Origin: Pirellulales bacterium
GTDB lineage: Bacteria; Planctomycetota; Planctomycetia; Pirellulales; Thermoguttaceae
Direction of reading: 5' to 3'
Assembly (NCBI GenBank): GCA_030607895.1
Contig: JAUWJC010000020.1
Span: 1 to 16,845 of the forward strand
DNA length: 16,845 nucleotides
Part shown: positions 1-7,218 of the stretch, piece after piece
How positions within the stretch are numbered: position 1 is the stretch's first letter
Layout of the letters: every line of letters starts with the position of its first letter
Position numbers and translations under genes: made by a program
The notes under the pieces: generated by a model
The model's database searches: none
What the model saw: only the letters and a program-made list of their open reading frames with translations
What the model was told of the DNA's origin: nothing

Positions 1-9
1 ATCATGATT

Positions 10-36
10 GGTGGGGCTCGCTTCGCTCGCCCCACC
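10..36. repeat. Palindromic intergenic repeat, GGTGGGGC hairpin
   Basis: GGTGGGGC (10-17) is the reverse complement of GCCCCACC (29-36), with an 11-base GC-rich loop, and is followed by CTAC. Repeats of the form GTAGGGTGGGGC...GCCCCACC are common in intergenic DNA of planctomycetes and cyanobacteria. The stretch 1-212 upstream of the ThuA gene holds only this hairpin and a promoter candidate. Confidence 0.6.
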
Positions 37-112
37 CTACAGTTTTCCCAAAGCCGCAAGAAGTGCGTTCCTGCACCCAGGCCGACGGGGTGCGGAATTT
101 GCCGCGGGCCAA

Positions 113-141
113 TTGAACAGACCGCCCGGCTCCACTATTAT
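113..141 (+). promoter_or_regulatory. Candidate sigma70-type promoter for the ThuA-like gene
   Basis: TTGAAC (113-118), a 17-base spacer and TATTAT (136-141) resemble the -35 and -10 consensus (4/6 and 5/6 matches). Transcription would start near 148, giving a leader of about 65 bases before the GTG at 213. The call rests on consensus matching only. Confidence 0.4.
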
Positions 142-212
142 CTTGGTGGCAGGTTCGCACCAGGTTAGGAAAGTGGACTGTTTTCAACTCCAAGCAGAAA
201 GGACAGGAGCAA

Positions 213-974
213 GTGCGGTATTTCATTTCCAGTTTTTTTGTCGGCATGTTGACCGTGGGACTCTGTGCGATGGCCGGCGCCGCCGATGGACCCAAGAAAA
301 TTCAGGTGTTGCTGATAGCCGGCGACGACGTTGCACCGTTTCACGATTGGCGTGAAATCTCCGAGACAACGCGTGACGTGCTGGTAGCGTCGGGCCGGTT
401 CGACGTGAGAGTATGTGAGGATCCGCTGATTCTCGAATCGAAGACGGCCCTCGGGGCGTACGACGTTATTGTGTTTACGATGTTTAACCGGCATCTTCCC
501 ACAATCACCGATCAGGCCAAGGAGAACCTTCTCGACTTCGTCAAGAGCGGCAAAGGGTTCTATGTTCAACATCTGGCCAGTGCTTCGTTTGGCGAGTGGG
601 ACGAATTCGGCAAGCTTTGCGGGCGGAAATGGGTGATGGGTACCTCGGGCCACGGGCCGCGGAGCGTGTTTCCGGTCCGAGTGGTGGGCAAGGACCATCC
701 GATCACCAAGGGCATGAAGGACTTCAAGGTTTACGATGAGTTGTATGCCAAGCTGCAAGGCGAGGGCCCGATCGAAGTACTGGTCGAGGCCGACTCAGAC
801 TGGAGCAAAGGCACCGAACCGCTGGTCTTCACCGTCAAGTACGGCAAGGGCCGCTCGGTCCACAACGCCTTCGGCCACGACCACAAGGTGATTGGCGATC
901 CGAACGTCAAGCGGATCATCGCCCGGGCGGTGGAGTGGGCAGCCACGGGCAAAGTCGCCGAAGCCAACGAGTGA
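213..974 (+). CDS. Secreted ThuA-like domain protein
   Basis: This 253-residue protein starts at GTG 213, with AAGGA/AGGAG-type ribosome-binding sequence at 199-209. Residues 1-24 form a Sec signal peptide (hydrophobic core ISSFFVGMLTVGLCAMAGAA), so the product is probably periplasmic. The rest fits the ThuA-like fold, a class I glutamine amidotransferase-like fold without the full amidotransferase machinery: the first beta strand KKIQVLLIAGDD (28-39), YDVIVFTM (83-90), GKGFYVQHLAS (114-124, where many ThuA proteins have a conserved His), DHPITKGM (161-168), DELY (175-178) and the C-terminal GKGRSVHNAFGHD (211-223). ThuA was named for trehalose utilisation in rhizobia; in planctomycetes such domains are abundant and linked to sugar or polysaccharide breakdown, but the reaction here is unknown. 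It stands alone, convergent with the symporter gene. Family assignment is firm, function is not. Confidence 0.88.
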   Translation: MRYFISSFFVGMLTVGLCAMAGAADGPKKIQVLLIAGDDVAPFHDWREISETTRDVLVASGRFDVRVCEDPLILESKTALGAYDVIVFTMFNRHLPTITDQAKENLLDFVKSGKGFYVQHLASASFGEWDEFGKLCGRKWVMGTSGHGPRSVFPVRVVGKDHPITKGMKDFKVYDELYAKLQGEGPIEVLVEADSDWSKGTEPLVFTVKYGKGRSVHNAFGHDHKVIGDPNVKRIIARAVEWAATGKVAEANE

Positions 975-1000
975 TATCGTCCACCAGTGGCAGAAGTAGA

Positions 1001-1217
1001 GTGCGTGCTTGCACGCACGCCATGAATGGGCGCTCCACGTGCATGCAAGATGACTAGGCGCTCCACGTGCGTGCTTGCACGCAGTGTGCCACTGCTTCGC
1101 AAGAAGCAGTGCCGTCCCAACACGCCTGCACTGCTTGTCTTACGCCAAGCAGTGGCACACCGTGGTGAGAAATACGGGCTGGCTAGGCGCTCCACGTGCG
1201 TGCAAGCACGCACTCTA
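1001..1217. repeat. Composite palindromic repeat between convergent genes
   Basis: Several nested repeats fill the gap between the ThuA gene and the symporter. GTGCGTGC-tt-GCACGCAC (1001-1018) is palindromic, with related copies at about 1069-1083 and 1197-1213. The string GCGCTCCACGTGC occurs three times, near 1030, 1058 and 1188. An outer 14-base inverted repeat, GTGTGCCACTGCTT (1084-1097) and AAGCAGTGGCACAC (1147-1160), encloses two hairpins with CACTGCTT/AAGCAGTG arms (1090-1111 and 1129-1154). The layout resembles REP/BIME clusters. It may also serve as a bidirectional terminator, although no T-run follows the stems. Confidence 0.75.
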
Positions 1218-1221
1218 CCGG

Positions 1222-2940
1222 CTACGCCCTTGTTTTGCTGGCCCAAGCCATTGGCCCGCCGATGATGATGAGCAATCCGCCGAGGGAGAGGTCGAGCCAG
1301 AAGGCCAGATCGCCTGTCACCCAGGGGAGTATCGCCAGCATCATCAGGCCGATGATGAAGATGGATACGCCGACGACACCGAACGGCGAAATTGCGGCGC
1401 CGCGTTCGCCGGTCGGCAGATCGGCTTCGAGTTGACCGATTGGTGTTTCCAGCCGTTTCAGGAATTCGTCCGAGCGAGCAGCTTCGGCCGCGCTCTTTGA
1501 CGTAAGCAAGCTGACCACCAGCATGACGGGCAGTGTAACGACGGTGGTGGCCAGGAAGATGGCGATTTCCTGTTCGAGGGCCAGGTTGAGCATGGGCAGA
1601 TCGACCTTGGCCGGGCACCACTTGAACAGCGCCAGGCCGGTGACGATACCCAAGAACCAGCCCGCCATTGCACCGGCGTTTGTAATTCTCTTCGACAGGA
1701 GCCCAAAGATCATCGGAATGCCGACCGGGGCGGTCACGATGCCGAACAGCATGACCATGTACTTGAACAGGTCTTCACCGGTGCCCGCCGACATGAGGAA
1801 CGCCGCCCCCAGTGCGAAGCTGCCGATAACCAGAGTCATAAGCCGTCCGACCAGGACCAATTCCTTCTGCGAGGCTTTGGGGCGGATAAGCCGGCGGTAA
1901 ACGTCGTTGGTCAACACACCGGCACAGACGTTGTAGTCGCTGGAGAGCATCGACATTGTGGCGGCGAACATGGCCGCTATAACCAGGCCGAGCATTCCGG
2001 CCGGCAGCAACTCGATACACAGCCGCGGATAGACCTCCAGGTCGGGTATGTCGCCAAGGAACTGTTGGGCGGCCATGGCCGGGATGAACATCAGCGGCGG
2101 GCCGATCACGTTCAGCGCCGTAACGAACCAGCCCATCTTGATTGCTTCTTTTTCGTTCGGCACGCAATAGTACCGCTGGATAAGCGGCCAGTTGACGCTG
2201 CTCCAGGCCACGCAGTACAGCAGCGCGAGCAGGGCAATGTAGAGCCAGTTGTACTCGGCCGTGACGAGGTTGAAGAAGCCTTCGGGCGCGTTGGTGCGAA
2301 AGGCATCCAACCCACCCGCTTTCTCGATCGACAGCGGCAAGATAACGACTACGGCCACCGCCATGACGACGAACTGCACGAAGTCGGTAACGGTAACGGC
2401 CCACAGTCCGCCCATGAACGTATAGATAAGAATAATCACCCCGGACCAAAACATGCTCTGTTGCATGTCCAGCCCCAAGCTGGCCGATATGAACGCTCCG
2501 ATGGCGACCAGTTTCAGGCCGTCGTCGACCATTTTCACTGGAATACCCTGCCAGGCGAATAGCTGCCGCATGGTGGAACTGTATCGGGCTTCCAGGTACT
2601 CGACGGGGCTGTCGATTCGGGCACGGCGCCACTTTTTTGCGAACAGGGTCACGCTGAAGATGGTTGCCGGCACGGATACCCAAAGCAGCGTTACGCCCAC
2701 GAAGCCGTACTTGTAGGCCAGCGCGGAATAGGAGACGAAGGCAAACACGCTGAAGCTGCTCATGTAGAACGACACGCCGCTGAGCCACCAGGGGATGCTG
2801 TTTCCGCCGCTGAAGTAGTCCTTCATCCCACGCATGAAGCGGTAGAAGTACACCCCGATGCCCAGCATCAGAACGAAATAGCCGACCAGCATGAGATAGT
2901 CGGGTGTCTTCAGGTGGGCAGCCGCTGCAAACAACGTCAT
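1222..2940 (-). CDS. Sodium/solute symporter (SSS family)
   Basis: This 572-residue polytopic membrane protein has about 14 hydrophobic segments. SSS-family marks are GGNSIPWWLSGVSFYMSSFS (45-64), SPVEYLEARY (111-120), the MGGLWAVTVTDFVQF segment (176-190) and AATMSMLSSDYN (326-337), the helix that in SSS proteins contributes Ser/Thr to the sodium site. The family couples sodium entry to uptake of sugars, sialic acids, amino acids or carboxylates; the substrate cannot be read from sequence. I place the start at ATG 2940: AGGAG at 2949-2953 lies 8 bases upstream, whereas the in-frame GTG at 2949 overlaps that site. It is the last gene of a minus-strand run after the TIM-barrel and DegT genes, so it probably imports a sugar derivative they produce. 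The C-terminus holds a hydrophilic loop (about 470-500) and two further helices. Confidence 0.93.
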   Translation of the reverse strand: MTLFAAAAHLKTPDYLMLVGYFVLMLGIGVYFYRFMRGMKDYFSGGNSIPWWLSGVSFYMSSFSVFAFVSYSALAYKYGFVGVTLLWVSVPATIFSVTLFAKKWRRARIDSPVEYLEARYSSTMRQLFAWQGIPVKMVDDGLKLVAIGAFISASLGLDMQQSMFWSGVIILIYTFMGGLWAVTVTDFVQFVVMAVAVVVILPLSIEKAGGLDAFRTNAPEGFFNLVTAEYNWLYIALLALLYCVAWSSVNWPLIQRYYCVPNEKEAIKMGWFVTALNVIGPPLMFIPAMAAQQFLGDIPDLEVYPRLCIELLPAGMLGLVIAAMFAATMSMLSSDYNVCAGVLTNDVYRRLIRPKASQKELVLVGRLMTLVIGSFALGAAFLMSAGTGEDLFKYMVMLFGIVTAPVGIPMIFGLLSKRITNAGAMAGWFLGIVTGLALFKWCPAKVDLPMLNLALEQEIAIFLATTVVTLPVMLVVSLLTSKSAAEAARSDEFLKRLETPIGQLEADLPTGERGAAISPFGVVGVSIFIIGLMMLAILPWVTGDLAFWLDLSLGGLLIIIGGPMAWASKTRA

Positions 2941-2964
2941 GTCATACACTCCTGTTTCGATCCG

Positions 2965-3085
2965 TCAATCGAATTTGCCGTGGGGACTGGTCTATTTTTC
3001 GGCCAGAAGACGTTTTTTTGGGTAAACCGTTGGCCGAAAACATGGACCTGTCCCCTTCCGTGGTACCGCTCAATCGAATTTGCCG
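2965..3085. repeat. GGGGAC-module insertion flanked by a 16-base direct repeat
   Basis: TCAATCGAATTTGCCG occurs at 2965-2980 and again at 3070-3085, where it encodes the last residues and stop of the minus-strand TIM-barrel gene. Between the copies lies a hairpin-forming module: GGGGAC (2982-2987) pairs with GTCCCC (3050-3055) and TTTTCGGCCA (2996-3005) with TGGCCGAAAA (3031-3040). The module uses the same GGGGACTGG and CCTGTCCCC motifs as the larger element at 7751-7993. A target duplication caused by insertion is the simplest reading. Confidence 0.7.
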
Positions 3086-3945
3086 AGCGAGCGGATGTAT
3101 TCGGCCGAGTCGGCGATCTCTTTTTTTACCTGGGCCTCGCTCCGTTGGATGCCCTTGATGCCCTCGATTTCCAGCGTGATTGGGCCGGTGTAGCCGTGCT
3201 TTTTTAGAACCGCAAGCACGGCTGGAATATCAACTATTCCCTTACCCAGCGCCGGGAAGTTCCACGTTTTGAACTGCCCGTTGTGATCTTTCACCTCGAC
3301 CGTACCGACGTAGTCGATAATCTTCTTCAACTCGGTCACGGCATCGGTATTCTTGTTGTAGTAGGTGATATTGGCCGTGTCGAAGTTTACGCGGATGTTT
3401 GGGTGGTTGACTGTCTTCATGGTCTCGAGATGCACGTCGCCGTTGGTACCCAGGTCGGGATGGGTTTCCAGCCCGACGACGACGCCGTACTTCTTGGCGA
3501 TATCGCCCAACTCGCGCAGCTTCGCATAGGTGGCTTCCTTGGAAAGCCCCTTGTGCTTGGGCGAGATGAACATGTACTTGACACCCATCTTTTGGCAGAC
3601 TTCGAGTTCCTTGGCCAAATCGGCGACGGCCGTCTCGTTGCCAAAGTGCGCGTTGCCGCGGAACACGGCGACCTTGAGGCCGTGCTTGGCGAGCTTCTTT
3701 TGGGTGGCCTCGATCTGGGCGGCCGGGATGACGTTCATAAACACGTATTTGAACCCGCAGGAGGCCGCGTGCTCCAACGCACCGCGGCTGAAACTGCGGT
3801 AGTTAGCCAGCCGGCAGGCCAGCATGTTGGCCGGCTTCGCGGAGCAATTCGAGCCAACCTCGGCCGCGTTGGCCGATGGCTGTGTCGCCACCGCGAGAAC
3901 CGAGAACATCACAAGCGCGGTGCCATATCGAATCAGGTTTTTCAT
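3070..3945 (-). CDS. Secreted sugar phosphate isomerase/epimerase-like TIM barrel
   Basis: The 291-residue product belongs to the xylose-isomerase-like TIM-barrel family (sugar phosphate isomerases/epimerases, AP endonuclease 2 fold). Residues 1-28 are a Sec signal peptide. Metal-site candidates characteristic of the fold are E160 and H162 (GLETHPD), D189 (NFDTAN), D220/H221 (VKDHNG) and E259/E261 (LEIEG). Members move a carbonyl or invert a centre on sugars or inositols; with no phosphate in the periplasm, a free sugar or keto-sugar is the likelier substrate. I chose ATG 3945 because AGAGGA sits 8-9 bases upstream and a signal peptide follows; the in-frame extension to 4077 runs through repeat DNA. 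It lies between the exported DegT gene (192-base gap) and the symporter (129-base gap), both gaps being enlarged by repeats. The last codons are duplicated downstream at 2965-2980. Confidence 0.9.
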   Translation of the reverse strand: MKNLIRYGTALVMFSVLAVATQPSANAAEVGSNCSAKPANMLACRLANYRSFSRGALEHAASCGFKYVFMNVIPAAQIEATQKKLAKHGLKVAVFRGNAHFGNETAVADLAKELEVCQKMGVKYMFISPKHKGLSKEATYAKLRELGDIAKKYGVVVGLETHPDLGTNGDVHLETMKTVNHPNIRVNFDTANITYYNKNTDAVTELKKIIDYVGTVEVKDHNGQFKTWNFPALGKGIVDIPAVLAVLKKHGYTGPITLEIEGIKGIQRSEAQVKKEIADSAEYIRSLGKFD

Positions 3946-4015
3946 CGGGGGTGTCCTCTCTCTAACGTTGATGTTGAGTTGGTAGGGTGCGTGAAACGCG
4001 CTACGGCGTGAACCT

Positions 4016-4093
4016 GGTTCCCAAGCTCTGCTTGGGAACCGGCCGACCGCTTTGTCTGAAACACGGTGCGGTCCCAAGCAGAGCTTGGGACCG
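4016..4093. repeat. Paired CCCAAG/CTTGGG hairpin repeats
   Basis: Two similar hairpins lie in inverted orientation: GGTTCCCAAG-ctctg-CTTGGGAACC (4016-4040) and CGGTCCCAAG-cagag-CTTGGGACCG (4069-4093), each with perfect 10-base arms and a 5-base loop. They sit in the gap between the DegT and TIM-barrel genes and, if translated, would give spurious PKQSLGT-like peptides. This is a widespread dispersed repeat type in planctomycetes and cyanobacteria. Confidence 0.75.
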
Positions 4094-4104
4094 AGTGTAA
4101 TACC

Positions 4105-4130
4105 CCGCGACCACTGGTCGCGGCTTTACA
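4105..4130 (-). repeat. TGTAAAGCCGCGACC palindromic repeat, copy 1
   Basis: Read on the minus strand this is TGTAAAG followed by the perfect palindrome CCGCGACCA-G-TGGTCGCGG. It begins 8 bases after the stop of the DegT gene. Two related copies on the plus strand occur at 7179-7204 and 11096-11121, each also just after a stop codon. Confidence 0.75.
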
Positions 4131-4137
4131 TATCTGT

Positions 4138-5475
4138 TTACGCCTTGCCCAGCTCCTTGCGGTGTGCCCAGACTTTCTCGAAGGCCTTGACGTATTGGTC
4201 GCAAAGCTCCGGCACTTCGGATGTGAAGTACGGCAGCCCCATGGCCGTGGCGTTGGCCTGCTCCGAGCCGGGCAGTTCCGGAATGACGGGCGCGTGGTGC
4301 CACCACTTCGCTTCGGCATATAGGGCGCACTTGTGCTGGAGGCGGTAGGTAGTGTTGCTGGTGCGGACACCTTCGGCCTGAAGGGCCTTTACGGCTTGCG
4401 CCCTACTCATGCCGGTCTCTTTCTCGTCGATAAAGAGCATGTTCCAGGCGTAGTGCAGACGCTCCATGTCGGACCGGCCGTAGGTTTGCTCGTACAGGCC
4501 GGGAAGTTTCACGAGCCGGTCGTTCAGGCGGCGGACCTGGGCGGCGCCTTTCCTGGTGCGTTCGGCGAGTCCTCTCAGTTGCGAGCGGACCAATGCGGCG
4601 GCCAGCGGGTGCATCCGCAGCTTCACACCCAATCCCGTGCCCTGGAACTTGCGGTACTCGCTGTCCTTGGGAAAGCTGCTGGGCAGGCCGTAGTGCCCGT
4701 AGGTTGTCGCCCGTTCGTAATCGGCCTTATCCTGGTAGGTTCCCATTCCGCCTTCGATGCCCGGCAAGGGCTTCGAGCATTGGAAGCTGAAAGCTCCCAT
4801 CCGGCTCCAGGTACCCATGGCCTTGCCCTTGAGCTTTGCGCCATGGGCATGGCAGGCGTCTTCCAAGACGATCAGGCCCTTCTCCTTGGCCCAGTCGCAG
4901 ATGTGGTCCATCTCGCAAGGCAGCCCGATCCAGTGTACGGGCAGCACCGCCTTGGTGTTTTTGGTCAGGCGTTTTTTGGCGTCTTCCAGGTCGAAGTTGA
5001 GCGTGCGGGGATTGATATCGACGAAGACGGGCACCAGCCCGAACAGCCGCATCGGCACGATTGTGGCGAAGAAGGTGTAGCTGGGCACCATGATCTCGCT
5101 ACCCGGCGGCAAGTCCAAGGCAAAGAACATCGCCGTCAACGCGCCCGTGCCGTTGCAGTGCGCCTTGGCGTAAGGGGTGTTGATGAACGCCTTCCATTCC
5201 TTCTCGAGCAGAGCGATTTGACCGTAGCCGGCTGGATTCCTGACGATGTCGAGAACTGCTTTTTCCTCATCTTTGCCCCAGAGCGGCCACTTTGCGGCGG
5301 TGCCGGCGGACGGATGGGTGATCGTCTTGGGACCGCCATTTAGGGCCAGCGTTTCCGTCGCCCCCTTGACCGTGGACGTGCCTGCCAGCGACAAGCCGGC
5401 GGCCAATGCGCCGGTAGATTTGAGAAAGTTACGCCGCGAGCTTCCAGATTTCCGATCGACTGTCTTGCGTTGCAT
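4138..5475 (-). CDS. Tat-exported DegT/DnrJ/EryC1-type PLP aminotransferase
   Basis: This 445-residue protein begins at ATG 5475, preceded by GGAGG with 8-base spacing. Its N-terminus has a twin-arginine signal, SSRRNFLKSTGALAAGLSLAG (12-32). The remainder is a DegT/DnrJ/EryC1/StrS fold-type I PLP enzyme: NGGPKTITHP (46-55), HCNGTGALTAMFFAL (106-120), PSYTFFAT (131-138), EDACHAHGA (205-213, Asp206 for the PLP ring nitrogen) and FSFQCSKPLPGIEGG (229-243, K235 the Schiff-base lysine). Family members aminate keto-sugars, usually nucleotide-linked, in the cytoplasm. Tat export fits a protein that must bind PLP before transport. The active-site lysine is present, so catalysis is plausible, but the substrate is unknown and may not be a sugar nucleotide. 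It is first in the operon with the TIM barrel and symporter, behind the promoter at 5551-5580, and diverges from a paralogue at 5936. Confidence 0.9.
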   Translation of the reverse strand: MQRKTVDRKSGSSRRNFLKSTGALAAGLSLAGTSTVKGATETLALNGGPKTITHPSAGTAAKWPLWGKDEEKAVLDIVRNPAGYGQIALLEKEWKAFINTPYAKAHCNGTGALTAMFFALDLPPGSEIMVPSYTFFATIVPMRLFGLVPVFVDINPRTLNFDLEDAKKRLTKNTKAVLPVHWIGLPCEMDHICDWAKEKGLIVLEDACHAHGAKLKGKAMGTWSRMGAFSFQCSKPLPGIEGGMGTYQDKADYERATTYGHYGLPSSFPKDSEYRKFQGTGLGVKLRMHPLAAALVRSQLRGLAERTRKGAAQVRRLNDRLVKLPGLYEQTYGRSDMERLHYAWNMLFIDEKETGMSRAQAVKALQAEGVRTSNTTYRLQHKCALYAEAKWWHHAPVIPELPGSEQANATAMGLPYFTSEVPELCDQYVKAFEKVWAHRKELGKA

Positions 5476-5550
5476 CGCTAAAACCTCCGTAAAAGGTGGG
5501 ATTCCCGAGTGGACTGTGAGCCAACCGCTCACTGGGTTGCACAAACCCAT

Positions 5551-5580
5551 ATTCTAGGCAGGCTGGCAGAACCGTGTCAA
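5551..5580 (-). promoter_or_regulatory. Sigma70-type promoter of the DegT-TIM-SSS operon
   Basis: On the minus strand TTGACA (5580-5575, 6/6 match) is followed after 18 bases by TAGAAT (5556-5551, 5/6 match). Transcription would start near 5544, leaving a leader of about 70 bases before the DegT start at 5475. This is the strongest consensus promoter I see in the window. Confidence 0.6.
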
Positions 5581-5736
5581 TTGCCCACGCGGAATCGGCT
5601 TCGATTTGCGTCCAACGTCCGGCGCTTATTGCCCCCCATGCGCGGGGGCCTTGGGCGACCGACTCCACAAGGCTATCATGGTAGGCATTAAGTATACTCA
5701 ACGCGGTCAAGAATTGAGGTTTTCGGATTAAGTAGT

Positions 5737-5851
5737 CAGTTGTCAGTTATCAGTAGTCAGTCTGAAGACTTGCCAGAGTCGTTGTTTCCAAGCTCTGACA
5801 ACTGATAACTGACAACTGATAACTGACAACTGATAACTGACAACTGATAAC
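5737..5851. repeat. TGACAAC/TGATAAC heptamer repeat with inverted arm
   Basis: The 14-base unit TGACAACTGATAAC is repeated four times without a mismatch at 5796-5851; it consists of two related heptamers. Upstream, CAGTTGTCAGTTATCAGT (5737-5754) is the reverse complement of 18 bases inside the array (5801-5818), so a large hairpin can form. It fills the middle of the 460-base divergent region between the two DegT genes. Similar heptamer arrays are known as dispersed repeats in several bacterial groups. The rest of 5476-5935 holds the minus-strand promoter, a small GCCCCC/GGGGGC hairpin (5631-5649) and no gene. Confidence 0.8.
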
Positions 5852-5935
5852 TTCGTCACAAAACCACAATTATTGACCGTAAGCAGTATATCATCAAGCG
5901 AGAAACCCTGATTGTCACACAGGAGCGATACCAAG

Positions 5936-7174
5936 ATGGCAGAAAAACTGGCAATTCATGGCGGCAAACCCGTTCGGACCGAACCGTTCCCATCGTGGCC
6001 CATCTTTGGGAAAGAAGAGGAGCGTCGGCTGATCCGGGCACTCCGCTCGGGCAACTGGGGAAAACTCCAGGGCGACCAGGTGGCCGAGTTCGAACGGCGC
6101 TTTGCCCAGTACCACCAGGCCAAGCACGGTCTGGCCGTGGTCAACGGGACGGCGGCAATACGTATTGCCCTGGTCGCGGCCGGAATTGGGGCCGGCGACG
6201 AGGTGATTGTGCCACCTTATACCTTCCTCGCCACGGCGTCCGCCGTCGTCGAAGCCAACGCCACGCCCGTCTTCGCGGACATCGAACTGGAAACCTCGAA
6301 CATCGACCCACGCGCGGTCGATGCGGCCGTCACGCCTCGCACCCGGGCAATCATTCCGGTCCATCTGGGCGGGCTGCCCGCGGATATGGACGCAATCATG
6401 GAAATCGCCCGGGCACATAATCTGATTGTCATCGAAGACGCCTGCCACGCGCATGGGGCCGGGTACAAAGGGCAACGAGTCGGCGCGATCGGGCACCTGG
6501 GCGTGTTCTCCTTCCAATCGAGCAAAAACCTCAATAGCGGTGAGGGCGGTATCATCCTCACCAACGACGACCAACTGGCGGGCAACTGCTGGTCGATCCA
6601 CAACTGCGGCCGCGTGCCCGAGGGCGCATGGTACGACCACCATACCATCGGCGGCAACTACCGGCTCGGCGAGTTTCAGGGCGCGGTGCTGAATGCCCAA
6701 TGGGAACGGTTCGAGAACCAGGCCGAAACACGCGAGGAGAACGGCCGATATCTGGCCGAGCGGTTGGCCCGAATCCCGGGTATCCTACCCCAGAAGCGCA
6801 CCGCCGACTGCACCCGCCACGCATACAACCTCTTCTCGCTCCGCATCGCCCCGGAGGTATTTGGAGTGGGGCGGGAAGTGTTTCTCGAAGCGCTTTCGGC
6901 CGAAGGTATTGTGGGCATGGCCGGCTACGTGATTCCACTTTACCGGCAGCCGCTATTCGAGAACCTGGCGTTTGGGCCTTACACGGCCGGCCGGTCCACC
7001 CAGCCCGAACTGGACTACCGCCAAACACAGTGCCCTAACTGCGAAACGATCTCCAACACCCAGGGCGTTTGGCTGGAGCATCGATACATGCTCGGCACCC
7101 GAGGGGACATGGACGACATTGTGGCCGCATTCGAAAAGGTCCACGAAAACCGCGATCGGCTGTCGGGGGCGTAG
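5936..7174 (+). CDS. Cytoplasmic DegT/DnrJ/EryC1/StrS family aminotransferase
   Basis: The 412-residue product starts at ATG 5936, 10 bases after AGGAG (5921-5925), and has no signal peptide. Family marks are AIHGGKPVRTEPFP (6-19), NGTAAIRIAL (70-79), PPYTFLATASAV (93-104), EDACHAHGA (167-175, D168), FSFQSSKNLNSGEGG (191-205, K197 the PLP lysine), then HNCGR and GGNYRLGEFQGAVLNAQWER. Such enzymes transfer an amino group, usually from glutamate, to a keto-sugar. Order of motifs and length match ordinary sugar aminotransferases. It diverges from the Tat-exported paralogue at 4138-5475, sharing the NGGPK/HGGKP, EDACHAHGA and FSFQ.SK.L signatures, so the two are probably related enzymes working in different compartments. 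It is also possible that it is unrelated in pathway. No sugar-nucleotide gene lies next to it. Confidence 0.93.
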   Translation: MAEKLAIHGGKPVRTEPFPSWPIFGKEEERRLIRALRSGNWGKLQGDQVAEFERRFAQYHQAKHGLAVVNGTAAIRIALVAAGIGAGDEVIVPPYTFLATASAVVEANATPVFADIELETSNIDPRAVDAAVTPRTRAIIPVHLGGLPADMDAIMEIARAHNLIVIEDACHAHGAGYKGQRVGAIGHLGVFSFQSSKNLNSGEGGIILTNDDQLAGNCWSIHNCGRVPEGAWYDHHTIGGNYRLGEFQGAVLNAQWERFENQAETREENGRYLAERLARIPGILPQKRTADCTRHAYNLFSLRIAPEVFGVGREVFLEALSAEGIVGMAGYVIPLYRQPLFENLAFGPYTAGRSTQPELDYRQTQCPNCETISNTQGVWLEHRYMLGTRGDMDDIVAAFEKVHENRDRLSGA

Positions 7175-7178
7175 GGTA

Positions 7179-7204
7179 GCATAAAGCCGCGACCGGCGGT
7201 CGCG
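7179..7204 (+). repeat. TAAAGCCGCGACC palindromic repeat, copy 2
   Basis: ATAAAG followed by the hairpin CGCGACC-ggc-GGTCGCG (7188-7204). It starts within 10 bases of the DegT stop codon and lies before the end of the convergent FxLYD-like gene, so it might act as a bidirectional terminator; there is no clear T-run. Confidence 0.65.
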
Positions 7205-7218
7205 CTGAGATTTTCGGG

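Noticed and set aside
3946..4077. N-terminal extension of the TIM-barrel protein
   Set aside because: The extension is translated from the CCCAAG/CTTGGG repeat; a good ribosome-binding site and signal peptide mark the start at 3945.
5476..5550. N-terminal extension of the exported DegT protein
   Set aside because: GGAGG 8 bases before ATG 5475 and the Tat signal right after it define the start; the extension would also begin at about the predicted transcript start.
5796..5851. CRISPR array
   Set aside because: The 14-base units are contiguous and without unique spacers, so this is a simple tandem repeat.
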